Source: Trichomonas tenax (Eukaryota; Parabasalia; Trichomonadida; Trichomonadidae). From it: 26,044 nt of DNA. The notes under the pieces were generated by a model. It was not told where the DNA came from and made no database searches. It saw only the letters and a list, made by a program, of their open reading frames with translations. Positions 25,630 to 26,044 of the stretch are shown piece by piece. The stretch lies in NCBI GenBank assembly GCA_023091735.1, contig JALKBU010000747.1, forward strand, positions 1 to 26,044. The letters run 5' to 3'. Made by a program: the position numbers and the translations under genes. How positions within the stretch are numbered: position 1 is the stretch's first letter; each line of letters starts with the position of its first letter.

Positions 25630-26044
25630 ATGGAGAACGAACAATTAAATGAATTCACACCAGCTGAGCACTACCATCAAATAAGAAGTTACTTTGATAT
25701 AATTGATAATGCGATTCAGGTTGGTGATACTAATAGACGTTATGTGCCCTCAAAAGATCCAGCATCACCGAAAGACATTAATGATAATTCTTATACAACA
25801 TTTAATATTAGTCCTAAGGGCGAAAATGTGATTGATTTATACAATACTAATTTACTATTTACATATAAAGGAACTTATAAACTTGCTACAAAAGTTGATG
25901 CTTCAGCTATTCCAAACACAAACAATCCGGCAATTTGGATAGGTTGTGATGACTCAATTTATTTCGCAGGATCTTATCAAATCCTTGCTAATGGTAGATC
26001 TGTATATTCTACTGATAATGCAATATTTGAAGCATACGTAATAT
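25630..26044 (+). CDS. 5' part of a possible capsid-type protein (cut by window end)
   Basis: An open frame of 138 codons runs from ATG 25630 to the window edge without a stop. The first 25 residues are polar and helical. The remainder looks beta-rich, with alternating hydrophobic residues and many Asn, Thr, Gly and Asp. Stretches such as NVIDLYNTNLLFTYKG and AIWIGCDDSIYFAGSYQILA resemble the start of double-jelly-roll major capsid proteins of Polinton-like elements in style and position, but I see no exclusive motif. It lies 26 bases after the gene at 25112 on the same strand. Alternatives are a minor capsid (penton) or another virion protein. Identification needs the missing C-terminal part. 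Confidence 0.45.
   Translation, partial: MENEQLNEFTPAEHYHQIRSYFDIIDNAIQVGDTNRRYVPSKDPASPKDINDNSYTTFNISPKGENVIDLYNTNLLFTYKGTYKLATKVDASAIPNTNNPAIWIGCDDSIYFAGSYQILANGRSVYSTDNAIFEAYVI

Larger units (their letters stand above)
24436..26044. mobile_element. Probable left end of a Maverick/Polinton-like element, continuing past the window
   Basis: The evidence is combined. A terminal-looking zone contains GTTAGTTTTACAAGTTAGGG, an inverted repeat, ACTA simple repeats and a tandem duplication, with no cellular gene. It is followed by closely packed small genes on both strands with virus-like basic/charged products and a start of a larger beta-rich protein that could be a capsid component. Trichomonads carry very many Mavericks, whose long terminal inverted repeats end in simple sequence. 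The exact boundary, the 6-base target duplication and the hallmark genes (protein-primed DNA polymerase B, retroviral-type integrase, packaging ATPase, cysteine protease) are not in the window, so this remains a probable identification. A different large DNA transposon or integrated virus is the alternative. Confidence 0.5.

Noticed and set aside
1..26044. tRNA, rRNA or CRISPR arrays
   Set aside because: I looked for cloverleaf-like segments and regularly spaced repeats and saw none; a covariance-model scan would be needed to exclude small RNA genes.

Overview
The window looks like nuclear DNA of a trichomonad (parabasalid), most likely Trichomonas or a close relative. The reasons are indirect: AT-rich intergenic DNA, uninterrupted eukaryotic-type genes (NatC, ESCRT-III and SM proteins), initiator-like TCA(+1)Y(A/T) motifs a few bases before several start codons, a decayed member of the large multi-membrane-span cyclase-like family known from trichomonads, a decayed DDE transposon, and what looks like the end of a Maverick/Polinton element. 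The species is an inference. Several reading frames only extend upstream through TTG codons; I moved those starts to the first plausible ATG and use initiator motifs where present.

Positions 1-13300 hold a compact cellular gene set: a degenerate calmodulin-like protein (725-1174, +), a 905-residue low-complexity protein (1443-4160, -), a small lysine-rich protein (4522-4866, +), a GT61-type glycosyltransferase (5088-6644, -), a canonical calmodulin (6917-7366, -), the NatC auxiliary subunit NAA35/Mak10 (8167-10068, -), the ESCRT-III subunit Vps20/CHMP6 (10329-10946, -) and an unidentified four-span membrane protein (11597-12766, -). The genes between 5088 and 12766 all lie on the minus strand. 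An 800-base gap at 7367-8166 carries a 25-A run, consecutive hairpins, a 16-base palindrome and a 63-base-period imperfect repeat.

Positions 13314-17322 (+) are one broken gene of the cyclase-like family, with at least six in-frame stops and about three frameshifts but otherwise readable end to end. Intact minus-strand genes follow: a tail-anchored protein (17672-18841), a coiled-coil protein (19276-20226) and a Vps33-like SM protein (20394-22133). Vps20 and Vps33 both serve late endosomal traffic, but nothing in the sequence links their expression.

From 22342 the character changes to mobile DNA. A DDE transposase relic reads in one frame with six stops and no frameshift (22342-23577), followed by a GC-rich island (about 23640-23960) with a strong hairpin, a 47-base imperfect palindrome (24367-24413), and then the probable left end of a Maverick/Polinton-like element: an inverted repeat, a nearly perfect 106/107-base tandem duplication with ACTA repeats, a divergent pair of small basic/charged genes, and the start of a possible capsid-type gene cut by the window edge. 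The most intriguing signal is a related GC-rich hairpin module placed in frame inside both genes of the divergent pair.
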